Positions 41,317-49,427 of a stretch of DNA of 64,000 bases are shown here, in pieces (position 1 is the first letter of the stretch; every line of letters begins with the position of its first letter). The position numbers were made by a program, and so were the translations under genes. Location: NCBI GenBank assembly GCA_034420695.1, contig DAOULB010000040.1, positions 62,001-126,000 on the forward strand. The letters run 5' to 3'. This stretch comes from Io17-Chloro-G2 sp034420695. Its GTDB lineage: Bacteria; Chloroflexota; Dehalococcoidia; Lucifugimonadales; UBA3495. Below the pieces are notes generated by a model that saw nothing but the letters and a program-made list of their open reading frames with translations, was not told the DNA's origin and searched no databases.

Positions 41317-42336
41317 GTGAAGGAAGGGGTATTTGTTCGTCTGGCTTGGCTGGCCGCCGCCGTAGCTGCGGTTACGCTCACCTCAGCCTGTTTCGGGTCT
41401 TCGAGTGACCGGGTTGCTTTTGTTACGACTGTTGGGGGCGACCCCGAAATAGCAGTGGTTGACGTGACGACAGGTCAAGCGACGCAGGTGACCGACAACC
41501 GGAGCCGGGATCTCCTTCCGCGGTGGTCCCCCGATGGGAAGAGCATCGCCTACTTGTCCGACGAATCCGGCAGCCTGGAGGTCAACTTGGTGGACCCCGA
41601 CGAGAAGACTGTCACCAAGTTGACCGACGGCGGCAATAACCGCTACCCCAGATGGGCTCCGGACGGCCAAAGTCTCGCCTTCATTTCTGGAGAAGACGGG
41701 CGGTCTGATCTGCATCTTTTGTCGGTGAAAGATGGGAAGACTTCTGTGGTGTCCTCCAACTCCTACAATGATGTTCTGGGTGACTGGTCACCCAGTGGGG
41801 AATGGCTGGTCTATTACAATGAGGGAGGCCCCGAGACCCAGGGACTCTGGCTGAGAAATCCCCAAGGCGTGAACCTGGTGCGCCTGACCGATGACGAGGA
41901 CCGCGGCCCGGTATGGTCCCCCGACGGCAGCCGTATCGCCTTTGTCCGCAGCAACGAAGGGAAGGGGGACATCTTCGTCTTGAAACGGCAGAGCAAGGAG
42001 GCTTGGCAGGAAGACTTTGACTTGGATCGCCTGACCCGGCACGAAGCCAATGATCACTCTCCGAACTGGTCCCCCGATGGTTCCCGGCTGGTTTTCGTTT
42101 CCCATAGAGACGGGAATGCCGAGATTTACTCTATGGAAGCCGACGGGTCCGACAAGTTGCGGCTGACCAAGAATAACGCCGATGACTTGACCCCGGACTG
42201 GTCCTCCGACGGGAGCCGAATCGCCTTCGCCTCCAACATCTACGGTCCCTCGGAGATATTTGCAATGAAGGCCGACGGCAGCGATCAGTTGCGGCTCACC
42301 AATAACAACGCTGAAGATTCCTCTCCCAACTGGTGA
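41317..42336 (+). CDS. Secreted TolB-like (PD40) beta-propeller protein
   Basis: The 339-residue protein starts at the GTG at 41317 (Shine-Dalgarno GGAGAAGG); it begins with a short basic end and a hydrophobic segment ending L-T-S-A-C at Cys25, an imperfect lipobox. Then come about seven PD40 blades with the repeated W-S-P-D-G-S-R-I-A-F pattern (for example PRWSPDGKSIAYLSDESG, PVWSPDGSRIAFV). It would be an extracytoplasmic, perhaps lipid-anchored, ligand-binding propeller. It ends abruptly at SPNW before a last blade is complete. A longer start at 41173 is unlikely, since it would bury the signal segment. Confidence 0.8.
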   Translation: MKEGVFVRLAWLAAAVAAVTLTSACFGSSSDRVAFVTTVGGDPEIAVVDVTTGQATQVTDNRSRDLLPRWSPDGKSIAYLSDESGSLEVNLVDPDEKTVTKLTDGGNNRYPRWAPDGQSLAFISGEDGRSDLHLLSVKDGKTSVVSSNSYNDVLGDWSPSGEWLVYYNEGGPETQGLWLRNPQGVNLVRLTDDEDRGPVWSPDGSRIAFVRSNEGKGDIFVLKRQSKEAWQEDFDLDRLTRHEANDHSPNWSPDGSRLVFVSHRDGNAEIYSMEADGSDKLRLTKNNADDLTPDWSSDGSRIAFASNIYGPSEIFAMKADGSDQLRLTNNNAEDSSPNW

Positions 42337-42486
42337 CCTTTCGCCGGATGCAGGCTTGGACCGGCTTCCTCCTTGGCTGCTCCAAGCCTTGGAGTTGAAA
42401 GGATTGGGGTTGAAGGGAAGGGTGCGGGCAGAAGCTGCCAGGGCGTCGGCATTGAATAATCCAAACTATTAGTCCAACTATCCTTT

Positions 42487-42634
42487 CAATTAGACGCAAC
42501 ACAACATTGCAATTAGACGAACTGTAACATTGCAATTGGACGCTATCGTACATTCCAATAATAGGCCATCAAACATTTCAATTGTACGTACTTAAACATT
42601 GCAATTGGACGCAAAGTAAAGTTACAATTGGACG
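42487..42634 (+). repeat. Seven 23-bp tandem direct repeats abutting the ATPase start codon
   Basis: The decamer CAATTRGACG occurs at 42487, 42510, 42533, 42556 (degenerate CAATAATAGG), 42579 (CAATTGTACG), 42602 and 42625, always exactly 23 bases apart. Each unit is a conserved AACATTGCAATTGGACG-like block plus about six variable bases. The last copy ends at 42634, directly before the ATG at 42635. The array is AT-rich in a GC-rich setting. The preceding stretch 42337-42486 has only a short palindrome CTCCAAG-C-CTTGGAG (42380-42394). Confidence 0.85.
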
Positions 42635-43921
42635 ATGGATAGTGCCCCACTTTATCCTCGTTATGCTGAAGGCCCCTTGGTTGAAGCGTTGGCCGACTCG
42701 CCGGCGGTGCTCATTCATGGCCCGCGCCAATGCGGCAAGACCACCCTGGCCCGCTGGATTGGCAGTTCCTTAGGATACGACTACATCAGCTTTGACGATG
42801 ATGTAGCCCGCGTTGCTGCGGAGGCCGACCCAGCGGGATTTACCTTGGGGTTGCCTGAGCGGGTAATTTTGGATGAAGTGCAGCGGGTGCCGCTGATTTT
42901 CAATTCCTTGAAACAGGTGATCGATGACCGCCGCATTCCCGGGCGGTTTCTACTCACAGGCTCTTCTCAGGTGTTGTTGGTGCCTGCCCTTTCGGACTCC
43001 TTGGCGGGCCGAATGGAAATCTTGGAGTTGCATCCCCTATCCCAGTGTGAAATGTATGGAGGCGTACCCAACTTTCTCGACGACTTGTTCTCTGGGTCGT
43101 TCCAGACCAATATAACTCAGCGGCTCAGCGACGAATTGGCGAACCGAATAACGGCGGGCGGGTATCCGGCGGCCTTGGCCCGTCCCACTGCCCGCCGCCG
43201 CGCCAACTGGTACCGGAACTTCATCGAAGCCCAAGTGCAGCGGGACGTGCGGGACATGGCAAGGATCAGCTCCCTTGACCTTTTGCCGAGATTGCTCAGC
43301 GCCGCCGCTTCTCAAACTGCCCGGTTGTACAACCTATCCAGCCTGGCATCGCCCTTCCAACTTAGCCGCCCCACCATAGGTGACTATGTGGAGTTGCTGG
43401 AGCGCTTGTTCCTCATCGACCGGCTTCCTCCGTGGTATGACAACAGGCTGAACCGCTTGGTGAAAACCTACAAGCTTCACATTGGTGACACAGGCGTCGG
43501 ATGCGCTTTGCTCGGTTCCAACCCAGCAACGCTGGCCCAGGACCGGTCTCTCTTGGGCCAGTTGTTGGAAACCTTCGTGTTTCAGGAGTTGAGGCGCCAA
43601 GCGGTGTGCCAGGAGTTGCCACTGACCTTTTATCACTATCGCGACAAAGACCAAGTGGAAGTCGACATTGTCATTGAGCGGGGGGCACGTGCCGTGGCCG
43701 GCGTCGAAGTAAAGGCCGCCGCCTCGGTCGCCCCGTCGGACTTTCGAGGCCTCCGCAAGCTGAAGAGGACGGCCGGCGACCGGTTCACGGCCGGAGTGGT
43801 GCTCTACGACGGTGAAGTAACCGCCAGCTTCGGCGGCGGTATGTTCGCCGTTCCGCTGCGCACCCTCTGCGAAGGTCGATACGTTGGTGCAGAATCCTTG
43901 GTGCTGGAGGGAGCCGTTTGA
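42635..43921 (+). CDS. AAA_14/DUF4143-family ATPase
   Basis: The 428-residue protein has Walker A GPRQCGKT at residues 29-36, a Walker B-like VILDEVQRVPLIFNSLK, the sensor segment RRIPGRFLLTGSSQVLL, and then the DUF4143 C-terminal half, including FQELRRQAVCQELPLTFYHYRDKDQVEVD with a PD-(D/E)xK-like E-V-D and GVEVKAAAS. These proteins are common, patchily distributed and of unknown function. The start codon sits directly after a 23-bp repeat array, which leaves no ordinary Shine-Dalgarno and suggests the array is part of its control. Confidence 0.88.
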   Translation: MDSAPLYPRYAEGPLVEALADSPAVLIHGPRQCGKTTLARWIGSSLGYDYISFDDDVARVAAEADPAGFTLGLPERVILDEVQRVPLIFNSLKQVIDDRRIPGRFLLTGSSQVLLVPALSDSLAGRMEILELHPLSQCEMYGGVPNFLDDLFSGSFQTNITQRLSDELANRITAGGYPAALARPTARRRANWYRNFIEAQVQRDVRDMARISSLDLLPRLLSAAASQTARLYNLSSLASPFQLSRPTIGDYVELLERLFLIDRLPPWYDNRLNRLVKTYKLHIGDTGVGCALLGSNPATLAQDRSLLGQLLETFVFQELRRQAVCQELPLTFYHYRDKDQVEVDIVIERGARAVAGVEVKAAASVAPSDFRGLRKLKRTAGDRFTAGVVLYDGEVTASFGGGMFAVPLRTLCEGRYVGAESLVLEGAV

Positions 43922-43996
43922 CACTGGTATGGGGACGTTCTGCTTTATGCGGAAGCTCCCCAACCAGGTCAGTCTCATAGACCGGCCCGGAGCCCG

Positions 43997-44635
43997 GTGT
44001 TAAACTGCATTCGCCATTCCCCAATGCTATCTTTTCCCCTTCTGATTTTGGTTGACGTGGAATACAGCCGCATCGCCCCAATGATGGGCAACCTGTGGTC
44101 TCCCATCGCCGCAATTACCAGTTCATGGAAGGGCAAGAACAACGTCCAGATTGCCGTGGCGGCTGCCGCGGCTTCCATCGTCCCGGAAAGGCCCCGGGTG
44201 TTGCTGCAGATTTATAAGACCAATTACACCCACTCTCTAATTGAATGCAGTCGGGCCTTCGCGCTGAACTTTCTGCGGATCGACCAGTTGGAACTGATTA
44301 AGAAATTCGGATTCAGTTCGGGGAGAGACATAGACAAACTGGCGGAAACTCCGTTTTCCCATGGGGTTGCCGGAAGCCCCATCCTGGACGATTGCTGGGG
44401 ATTCCTGGACTGCCGGGTTATTAATGCCATGGACGGCGGGGACATGACCTGCTTCCTTGGTGAAGTACTGGACGGGTCCATGCTGTCCGAAGGAGAGCCG
44501 CTGTGGTGGAGGGATGCCCGGAGAAGGATACCCGGTGATTGGATGGAAGAGTGGGACCGGAAGATTTCCGGTGAGGTCCAAGTTTCTCTTGCCACAATGG
44601 ACGAAATAGACTATTCGCCCTGGCAACCCCGTTAG
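43997..44635 (+). CDS. Flavin reductase-like (flavoredoxin) FMN-binding split-barrel protein
   Basis: The protein has up to 212 residues, and the true start is uncertain; internal ATGs at 44024 or 44081 fit the family better. Visible features are SPIAAITSSWKGKNNVQIAV, RPRVLLQIYKTNYTHSLI and SPILDDCWGFLDCRV, the pattern of flavoredoxin-like flavin reductase domains that bind FMN and transfer electrons. It lies between the ATPase gene and the CinA/NMNAT gene, all on plus. Confidence 0.65.
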   Translation: MLNCIRHSPMLSFPLLILVDVEYSRIAPMMGNLWSPIAAITSSWKGKNNVQIAVAAAAASIVPERPRVLLQIYKTNYTHSLIECSRAFALNFLRIDQLELIKKFGFSSGRDIDKLAETPFSHGVAGSPILDDCWGFLDCRVINAMDGGDMTCFLGEVLDGSMLSEGEPLWWRDARRRIPGDWMEEWDRKISGEVQVSLATMDEIDYSPWQPR

Positions 44636-44670
44636 GGCCCAGTTGGCAACTTCCCACACTCGTTGGTGAA

Positions 44671-45828
44671 ATGACTGTAGAACAGGTAGGCAAAATCATA
44701 GAGGAGATACACGCCGCTCCTCCGTTGGCGGTGGTCGCCGCGGCGGGGGCTGGCAGCCAGGCAGTGGCGTGGCTCCTGGGTGTGGCTGGCGCCTCCCGCA
44801 CGCTGCTGGAAGTGGTGGTGCCCTATGGCAGGCTGTCCATGATCGACTTCGTGGGCCGCGAGCCCGACCAGTTTGTCTCGGAGGAGAACGCCCGGGACAT
44901 GGCTTCTGCTGCCTACCGCCGGGCCCTCGATCTCAGGGAAGATAGCCAGCCTGTCCTGGGCCTGGCCTGCACCGCGACAATTGCCACCGACCGTACCAAG
45001 CGGGGCGACCATCGGGCCTTCGTGGCGATGTGGGACCAGGCCGGCTGCTCCGAATATGGACTGCTCTTGGACAAGGGTCTCCGGGACCGGGAAGGGGAGG
45101 AGGAACTAGTCAGCCGGCTGATTATCCAGGCGTTGGCCAAGGCTTCAGGGGTTGACGACGTTCTCCCCTTGGAAGTGCTGGGCTTGGTGGAGCTCACCGC
45201 CAATGACAGGCTCCAATATCGGCGGACAGACCACCCGGACCCCGTTAGTCTGTTGCTGGAGGGAGCCGTTTCCTGGGTAACGGCCCACCCGGATGGCAGC
45301 CTGATTCCTGAAGAACCGTGGGCCGGAGCCATACTCCCGGGCTCCTTCCGACCTTATCACCACGGTCACCGCCAGTTGGCCAAGGCTGCGGAAGAGATCC
45401 TCGGTTGCCCCGTGGCATTTGAGCTGTCGGTTCTAAACGTCGATAAGCCACCTCTGGAAGCTTCGGAAATCAGGAAGCGGTTGTCCCAGTTCACCGGTGA
45501 GGCGCCGGTGTTGCTCACCCGGGCAGAGACCTTTCACAAGAAGGCCGGCCTGTTTCCCGGGTGCACCTTCGTTGTGGGTTGCGACACCGCAGTGCGGCTG
45601 GTGGCTGATAGATACTACGGCAACTCCTACGAGGAAATGGCGAGGGCCCTGGCTGAAATCTGGGCTGCCGGCTGCCGATTCTTGGTAGCTGGGCGCGAGG
45701 CGGACGGACGATACCAGACCGTGGCCGATGTGCCGGTGCCCGAGGGGTTTGGTTCCCTGTTTCAAGGGATACCAGAGTCCCGGTTTAGAGTAGACATCTC
45801 CTCCACCGCCCTTCGGGCACATACGTGA
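44671..45828 (+). CDS. CinA-C-like domain fused to NMN adenylyltransferase-like nucleotidyltransferase
   Basis: The 385-residue protein has two halves. Residues 1 to ~190 resemble the CinA C-terminal (PncC, NMN deamidase) fold: LLGVAGASRTLLEVVVPYG and an E-E-x-x-V-S-x-L region. However, the catalytic E-S-C-T-G-G region reads A-A-A-G-A-G, so deamidase activity is doubtful. Residues ~210-385 are a HIGH-type nucleotidyltransferase: GSFRPYHHGHRQLAKAA, GCDTAVRLV, and the C-terminal ISSTALR, all as in NadD/NMNAT. A role in NAD(P)-related nucleotide transfer is likely; the substrate is not proven. It lies 180 bases before nuoA. Confidence 0.72.
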   Translation: MTVEQVGKIIEEIHAAPPLAVVAAAGAGSQAVAWLLGVAGASRTLLEVVVPYGRLSMIDFVGREPDQFVSEENARDMASAAYRRALDLREDSQPVLGLACTATIATDRTKRGDHRAFVAMWDQAGCSEYGLLLDKGLRDREGEEELVSRLIIQALAKASGVDDVLPLEVLGLVELTANDRLQYRRTDHPDPVSLLLEGAVSWVTAHPDGSLIPEEPWAGAILPGSFRPYHHGHRQLAKAAEEILGCPVAFELSVLNVDKPPLEASEIRKRLSQFTGEAPVLLTRAETFHKKAGLFPGCTFVVGCDTAVRLVADRYYGNSYEEMARALAEIWAAGCRFLVAGREADGRYQTVADVPVPEGFGSLFQGIPESRFRVDISSTALRAHT

Positions 45829-45934
45829 AATCTGGACTGGCTTTACCCTTTATTTGCCTGCGGCAATCCTCGGCCTTGCCCCATGTTAGCCTCAAGGCAG
45901 CAATATTCGGCACGGGCTAGACCGGATCCTTAAA

Positions 45935-45963
45935 TTGACGCTCTACAGGAACGGTGGTATATC
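45935..45963 (+). promoter_or_regulatory. Promoter of the nuoABC cluster
   Basis: TTGACG (45935-45940), a 17-base spacer, then TATATC (45958-45963) with a TGG extension. The predicted transcription start is near 45970, downstream of a possible GTG start at 45954, so nuoA must begin later. Confidence 0.6.
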
Positions 45964-46010
45964 ATGATATTGCACTTCCGTTCCAACCAAACCCCGCGCC
46001 GACCCTGGTG

Positions 46011-46469
46011 ATGACCTCGGAGCCCCCCTGGCAACCAACCGGAGTTATGTGGCAGTTAACCGTACCCAATCTACAGGCATTTAACCCCGAACTATTTGCC
46101 CAGAACTGGATCGCGGTAGCCTTGGCCGCCTTCATAGCTGCCGCGGCAATAGCCGCAATGTTCGGAGCGTCCCGCCTGCTTTCAGCCCGCCGGCGGTCCG
46201 AGTTGAAGTTGACCCCTTATGAATGCGGGATTCCGGCTACCCCTTACGCTTGGTCCAATATCAGTGTCCGGTTCTACGTCTTTGCCATCCTGTTCCTGAT
46301 TTTCGACGTGGAGGCGGTTTTCCTCTTCCCGTGGGCGGTAATCTTCCTGGAACAGAAAATCACCCAAGCAAACGCGGTCCCCTTCTACGCCATGATGCTG
46401 TTCTTGGCGGTGCTGGGATTCGCCATCGTTTACGCTTGGAAGAAGGGGGCCCTGGATTGGCAGAGATAA
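46011..46469 (+). CDS. nuoA: NADH-quinone oxidoreductase subunit A
   Basis: NuoA with three transmembrane helices: AVALAAFIAAAAIAAMFGA, SVRFYVFAILFLIFDVEAVF and MMLFLAVLGFAIVYAW. The conserved YECGIPATPYAW loop and FDVE are diagnostic. The start is uncertain: a GTG at 45954 lies before the predicted transcription start, ATG 46011 and ATG 46047 remain; I chose 46011. The C-terminus overlaps nuoB. It is part of the membrane arm near the quinone site. Confidence 0.9.
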   Translation: MTSEPPWQPTGVMWQLTVPNLQAFNPELFAQNWIAVALAAFIAAAAIAAMFGASRLLSARRRSELKLTPYECGIPATPYAWSNISVRFYVFAILFLIFDVEAVFLFPWAVIFLEQKITQANAVPFYAMMLFLAVLGFAIVYAWKKGALDWQR

Positions 46470-46993
46470 CCCAAGACGGCGGAAACCGGCCTGCCCCAAG
46501 CACGCTTCATCTGGCGACCGCCGGCAAGGTTCCAGGGGTTATCACCACTACCACCGAACAGCTCTTTGCCATGGCCCGGAAATCGTCTCTGTGGACGTTG
46601 AGCTTCGGACTTGCCTGCTGCGCCATAGAAATGATTTCTACCTACATGGCCCATCACGACTTCGACCGGTTCGGCGTGGTCACTTGGCCGTCCCCCCGCC
46701 AGTCGGACGTGATGATAGTTGCCGGCACGGTGGTCAAGAAGATGGCCGAACCAATTCGCCTGCTGTACGAGCAGATGCCAGAGCCCAAGTGGGTCATAGC
46801 CATGGGTAGCTGCGCCACCAACGGCGGCCCCTACTACCGCTCCTACTCGGTGGTGATGGGCGTGGACCACATCATTCCGGTGGACGTGTACGTGCCGGGT
46901 TGTCCGCCGCGTCCCGAGGCGCTGCTATACGGCATCCTTAAGCTCCAAGAAAAAATCATGGAAGACGCCGGAAAGAGTGTCGACACCCAGTAG
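46457..46993 (+). CDS. nuoB: NADH-quinone oxidoreductase subunit B
   Basis: The 178-residue NuoB starts at a TTG (46457) inside the nuoA end, preceded by GAAGGGGG. It has the N2 cluster ligands: adjacent Cys pair in FGLACCAIEM, Cys in MGSCATNGG and Cys in VPGCPPRPEALL. It passes electrons to quinone at the junction of the arms. Overlaps nuoC by 17 bases. Confidence 0.95.
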   Translation: MAEITQDGGNRPAPSTLHLATAGKVPGVITTTTEQLFAMARKSSLWTLSFGLACCAIEMISTYMAHHDFDRFGVVTWPSPRQSDVMIVAGTVVKKMAEPIRLLYEQMPEPKWVIAMGSCATNGGPYYRSYSVVMGVDHIIPVDVYVPGCPPRPEALLYGILKLQEKIMEDAGKSVDTQ

Positions 46994-47492
46994 TTCCCAA
47001 TCGATACTGGATACCCTTTCCTCCGAAAACCGCCTGTTGTTGGACAGAATGGTGGCAGCGATGGCCGGCCTCCACCCCGGCCCCGGCGCAATGCGGGACC
47101 TGCCATTGGTGACCGTCGAGCCGGGCGACCTGCTGCAAGCCTGCCAGATTGCCAAGGAATCCCCGGGATTGAATGCCAACCAACTGTTGTGCTTGGCCTG
47201 CGTGGACTACCAGGAGCACTTTCAACTGGTGTACTTCCTCAGGTCCCTGGGTGGTCCCGGGGAACCGGTTAAGATTATGGTCATCAAGGCCAACCTGTCC
47301 TATGAAGACCCCCGCGCCCCTTCGGTGGTCCAACTGTGGCGGGCTGCAGAGTGGTACGAGCGCGAAGCCCGAGACCTATTCGGGGTGACCTTTGAAGGAA
47401 ACCCCAACTTGACGCCCTTGCTGCTTTACGACAAGTTCGAGGGTTTCCCGGGGAGGAAAGAGTTCCCCCTCAACGATTACCAGGAGTTCTGA
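46977..47492 (+). CDS. nuoC: NADH-quinone oxidoreductase subunit C
   Basis: The 171-residue 30-kDa subunit starts at a GTG and shows the signature WYEREARDLFGVTFEGNPNL and the C-terminal FPGRKEFPLNDYQEF. It contributes to the peripheral arm with NuoD. NuoC and NuoD are separate here, and two foreign-looking genes (HicB-like, then antisense HEPN-like) lie between them. Confidence 0.95.
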   Translation: MSTPSSSQSILDTLSSENRLLLDRMVAAMAGLHPGPGAMRDLPLVTVEPGDLLQACQIAKESPGLNANQLLCLACVDYQEHFQLVYFLRSLGGPGEPVKIMVIKANLSYEDPRAPSVVQLWRAAEWYEREARDLFGVTFEGNPNLTPLLLYDKFEGFPGRKEFPLNDYQEF

Positions 47493-47497
47493 CCCGT

Positions 47498-47743
47498 TTG
47501 GATAGCGTGACTTTGACTGCTCGGGTGACTCTCGACGACGGCGTGTACGTGGCAAGGGTGGACCAGTTGCCCATTGAGGCTACCGGGGGTTCCCCTGAAG
47601 AGGCCAAAGAGGAACTGACGGAGGCGTTTATGTCCTGGCTGCAATCTCAGGACATCGGGGAAGTCTTGGAAGTCACCTTGGGCAACGCTGGTTTCCCCGG
47701 GGTGGATGAGGAAACGGAGGTCCAGTTGGAGTTTGTCGAGTAG
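47498..47743 (+). CDS. Small HicB-like-fold protein between nuoC and the HEPN gene
   Basis: The 81-residue acidic protein contains LTARVTLDDGVYVARVDQLP and SPEEAKEELTEAFMSWLQ. The order of strand, strand, helix (V-x-L-D-D-G-x-Y-V-A, then G-x-S-P-E-E-A) resembles the partial RNase H-like domain of HicB antitoxins and of many stand-alone HicB-like proteins. No HicA partner is seen; a HEPN-like gene follows on the other strand. It begins five bases after the nuoC stop. Confidence 0.5.
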   Translation: MDSVTLTARVTLDDGVYVARVDQLPIEATGGSPEEAKEELTEAFMSWLQSQDIGEVLEVTLGNAGFPGVDEETEVQLEFVE

Positions 47744-47785
47744 TACTGGCGGTTGACACTTTCGTTAGTGTCGTCCGGCTGCGAC

Positions 47786-48157
47786 TTATCCGCCTTGCCC
47801 GGCGTCTGGCAGTGTCGCCAGCACTCGGCTTACCAAGTCGCTGATTTTGGGGCGGTCCGTTCGCCATTCGTGGTCTTCCATGAACCAATGGTAAAAGTCA
47901 CGATGGAACTTCTCAGCGACGCCGAAATTGGAGGCGATTAGTGGGTCATCCAGCTCATCGGCCAACCTTTCGGCTGCTTGCTTTGTGGCAGCATGGCTGG
48001 TCTGGGGCCATCCCCGCTCCAAAGCTACTGCCATCAGCGCATGGGAGGCGGCGCCCCACAATTTCTCCGATGCCTGCATTTGGTCGCCTTCGGCATAGTG
48101 ACGGTCTGCCTTTTGCAAGTAGTCCAAGGCGGTTTGGGCGTGTTCCTGAGTGAGCAT
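47786..48157 (-). CDS. HEPN/PaREP1-like small protein (copy 3), antisense within the nuo cluster
   Basis: The 123-residue helical protein contains AEGDQMQASEKLWGAASHAL and FHRDFYHWFMEDHEW, nearly the same pattern as the copy at 33294-33653. It is encoded on the minus strand between nuoC and nuoD, and a perfect TATAAT lies 37 bases upstream of its ATG. The last residues (TLPDAGQGG) are unstructured. HEPN fold by pattern only; ribonuclease activity is unproven because no clear R-x4-6-H is visible. Confidence 0.65.
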   Translation of the reverse strand: MLTQEHAQTALDYLQKADRHYAEGDQMQASEKLWGAASHALMAVALERGWPQTSHAATKQAAERLADELDDPLIASNFGVAEKFHRDFYHWFMEDHEWRTDRPKISDLVSRVLATLPDAGQGG

Positions 48158-48192
48158 GCAGCGTCTTGCCCCTCGTGGTATCGATTATGGCC

Positions 48193-48199
48193 TATTATA
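48193..48199. promoter_or_regulatory. Overlapping divergent -10 elements (HEPN gene / nuoD)
   Basis: On the minus strand TATAAT (48199-48194) serves the HEPN gene at 48157; on the plus strand TATTAT (48193-48198) can serve nuoD. The two overlap, so they would compete. The predicted plus-strand transcript would start near 48205, which argues for nuoD starting at 48288. Confidence 0.4.
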
Positions 48200-48287
48200 G
48201 GGTATGCGGGTGCGGCCTGGCATGGCAAGCGCCCCGGGCGAAGCTCCCTTTGGGCTCTCTCTTGATGAGTGGAACGTTGTGGAAGTA

Positions 48288-49427
48288 ATGGAAAGCTCCC
48301 TGAACAAGATGGACGACGCAGCAACCTCGGGGGAACCCATAGAGATGCTGCTCAACATGGGACCCCAGCATCCGTCCACCCACGGGGTCTTCCGAATGGT
48401 CCTATGGGTCGATGGGGAAAAGATTGTGGACATGGAGCCCCACATAGGCTACCTGCACCGGGGTTCGGAGAAAATCTGTGAAGGGGAACAGTACCATCAA
48501 GCCATAACCCTCTTCGACCGAATGGACTACGTTGCCAACTTCAACAACGAGCTGGTGTACTGCATGGCGGTGGAAGAACTCATGGGCTTGGAGGTGCCGG
48601 AAAAGGCCGAGTACATCCGGGTCATTCTCTGCGAACTGAATCGAATTGCCAGCCACCTCCTCTTCGCCGCCACTATGGGCCTGGACGCCGGGGCCATGAC
48701 GCCCTCCATGATCTGCTTCCGGGGAAGGGAAAGAGTCCAGACCCTTTTTGAGGCTGTCTCCGGGGCCAGGATGATGCACAACTATTTCAGGGTCGGCGGC
48801 CTGAAGGAAGATGTGCCGGACGGCTTCCGTACTATGGTCGAAGAGTTGCTCCCGCTGCTCAGGGAAGATGTGGAGGAGTCGGACCGGCTGCTGACCTTCA
48901 ACGAGATTTTCCTTGCCCGGCTCAAGGATGTGGGAGCGATCTCCGTGGACGACGCCATCGACTTCGGATTCACCGGCCCCTGCCTGCGGGCCTGCGGCCT
49001 GGACTATGACCTGCGTAAGGCCGAACCCTATTCGGTGTACGATCGTTTCGAGTTCGACGTGCCAGTGGGTTTGGACGGGGATTCATGGGACCGGTATTAC
49101 GTACGAGTCCAAGAGATGTACCAGTCACTGAGCATCGTGGAGCAGGCCCTAGCCCAGATGCCGGAGGGTGGAGTAGCCTCCTCCCTGGGACGGCGCTTGA
49201 TCCGGCCCCCGGCGGGGGAGGTTTACGCCCGGGCGGAAAATCCGCGGGGTGAAATAGGAGTTTACCTGGTGAGCGATGGCACCGACCGCCCGTACCGGGT
49301 CAAGGTCAGGCCGCCCTCCTTCTGCAACCTGTCGGCCATCAGGCACATGCTCCGCGGAGCTTGGGTGGCAGACGCAGTGGTAATCCTGGGCTCCCTGGAC
49401 ATAGTGCTGGGAGAGGTTGACCGGTGA
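48288..49427 (+). CDS. nuoD: NADH-quinone oxidoreductase subunit D
   Basis: The 379-residue 49-kDa subunit starts at the ATG at 48288, preceded by GGAAG; the frame is open from 48204. The early LLNMGPQHPSTHGVFRMVL with the quinone-site His, HIGYLHRGSEK, RIASHLLF, FTGPCLRACG, and the C-terminal DIVLGEVDR are all typical. The catalytic quinone site lies between this subunit and NuoB. The stop overlaps the nuoH start. Confidence 0.95.
   Translation: MESSLNKMDDAATSGEPIEMLLNMGPQHPSTHGVFRMVLWVDGEKIVDMEPHIGYLHRGSEKICEGEQYHQAITLFDRMDYVANFNNELVYCMAVEELMGLEVPEKAEYIRVILCELNRIASHLLFAATMGLDAGAMTPSMICFRGRERVQTLFEAVSGARMMHNYFRVGGLKEDVPDGFRTMVEELLPLLREDVEESDRLLTFNEIFLARLKDVGAISVDDAIDFGFTGPCLRACGLDYDLRKAEPYSVYDRFEFDVPVGLDGDSWDRYYVRVQEMYQSLSIVEQALAQMPEGGVASSLGRRLIRPPAGEVYARAENPRGEIGVYLVSDGTDRPYRVKVRPPSFCNLSAIRHMLRGAWVADAVVILGSLDIVLGEVDR

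Noticed and set aside
42334..42336. TGA at the end of the TolB-like gene as a further Sec codon
   Set aside because: The downstream frame is not blade-like and no suitable hairpin follows; an ordinary stop is simpler.
42487..42634. CRISPR array
   Set aside because: Unit length 23 with only about six variable bases; no spacers of typical length and no cas genes.
45954..46010. GTG 45954 as nuoA start
   Set aside because: It lies within the predicted promoter, upstream of the expected transcription start.
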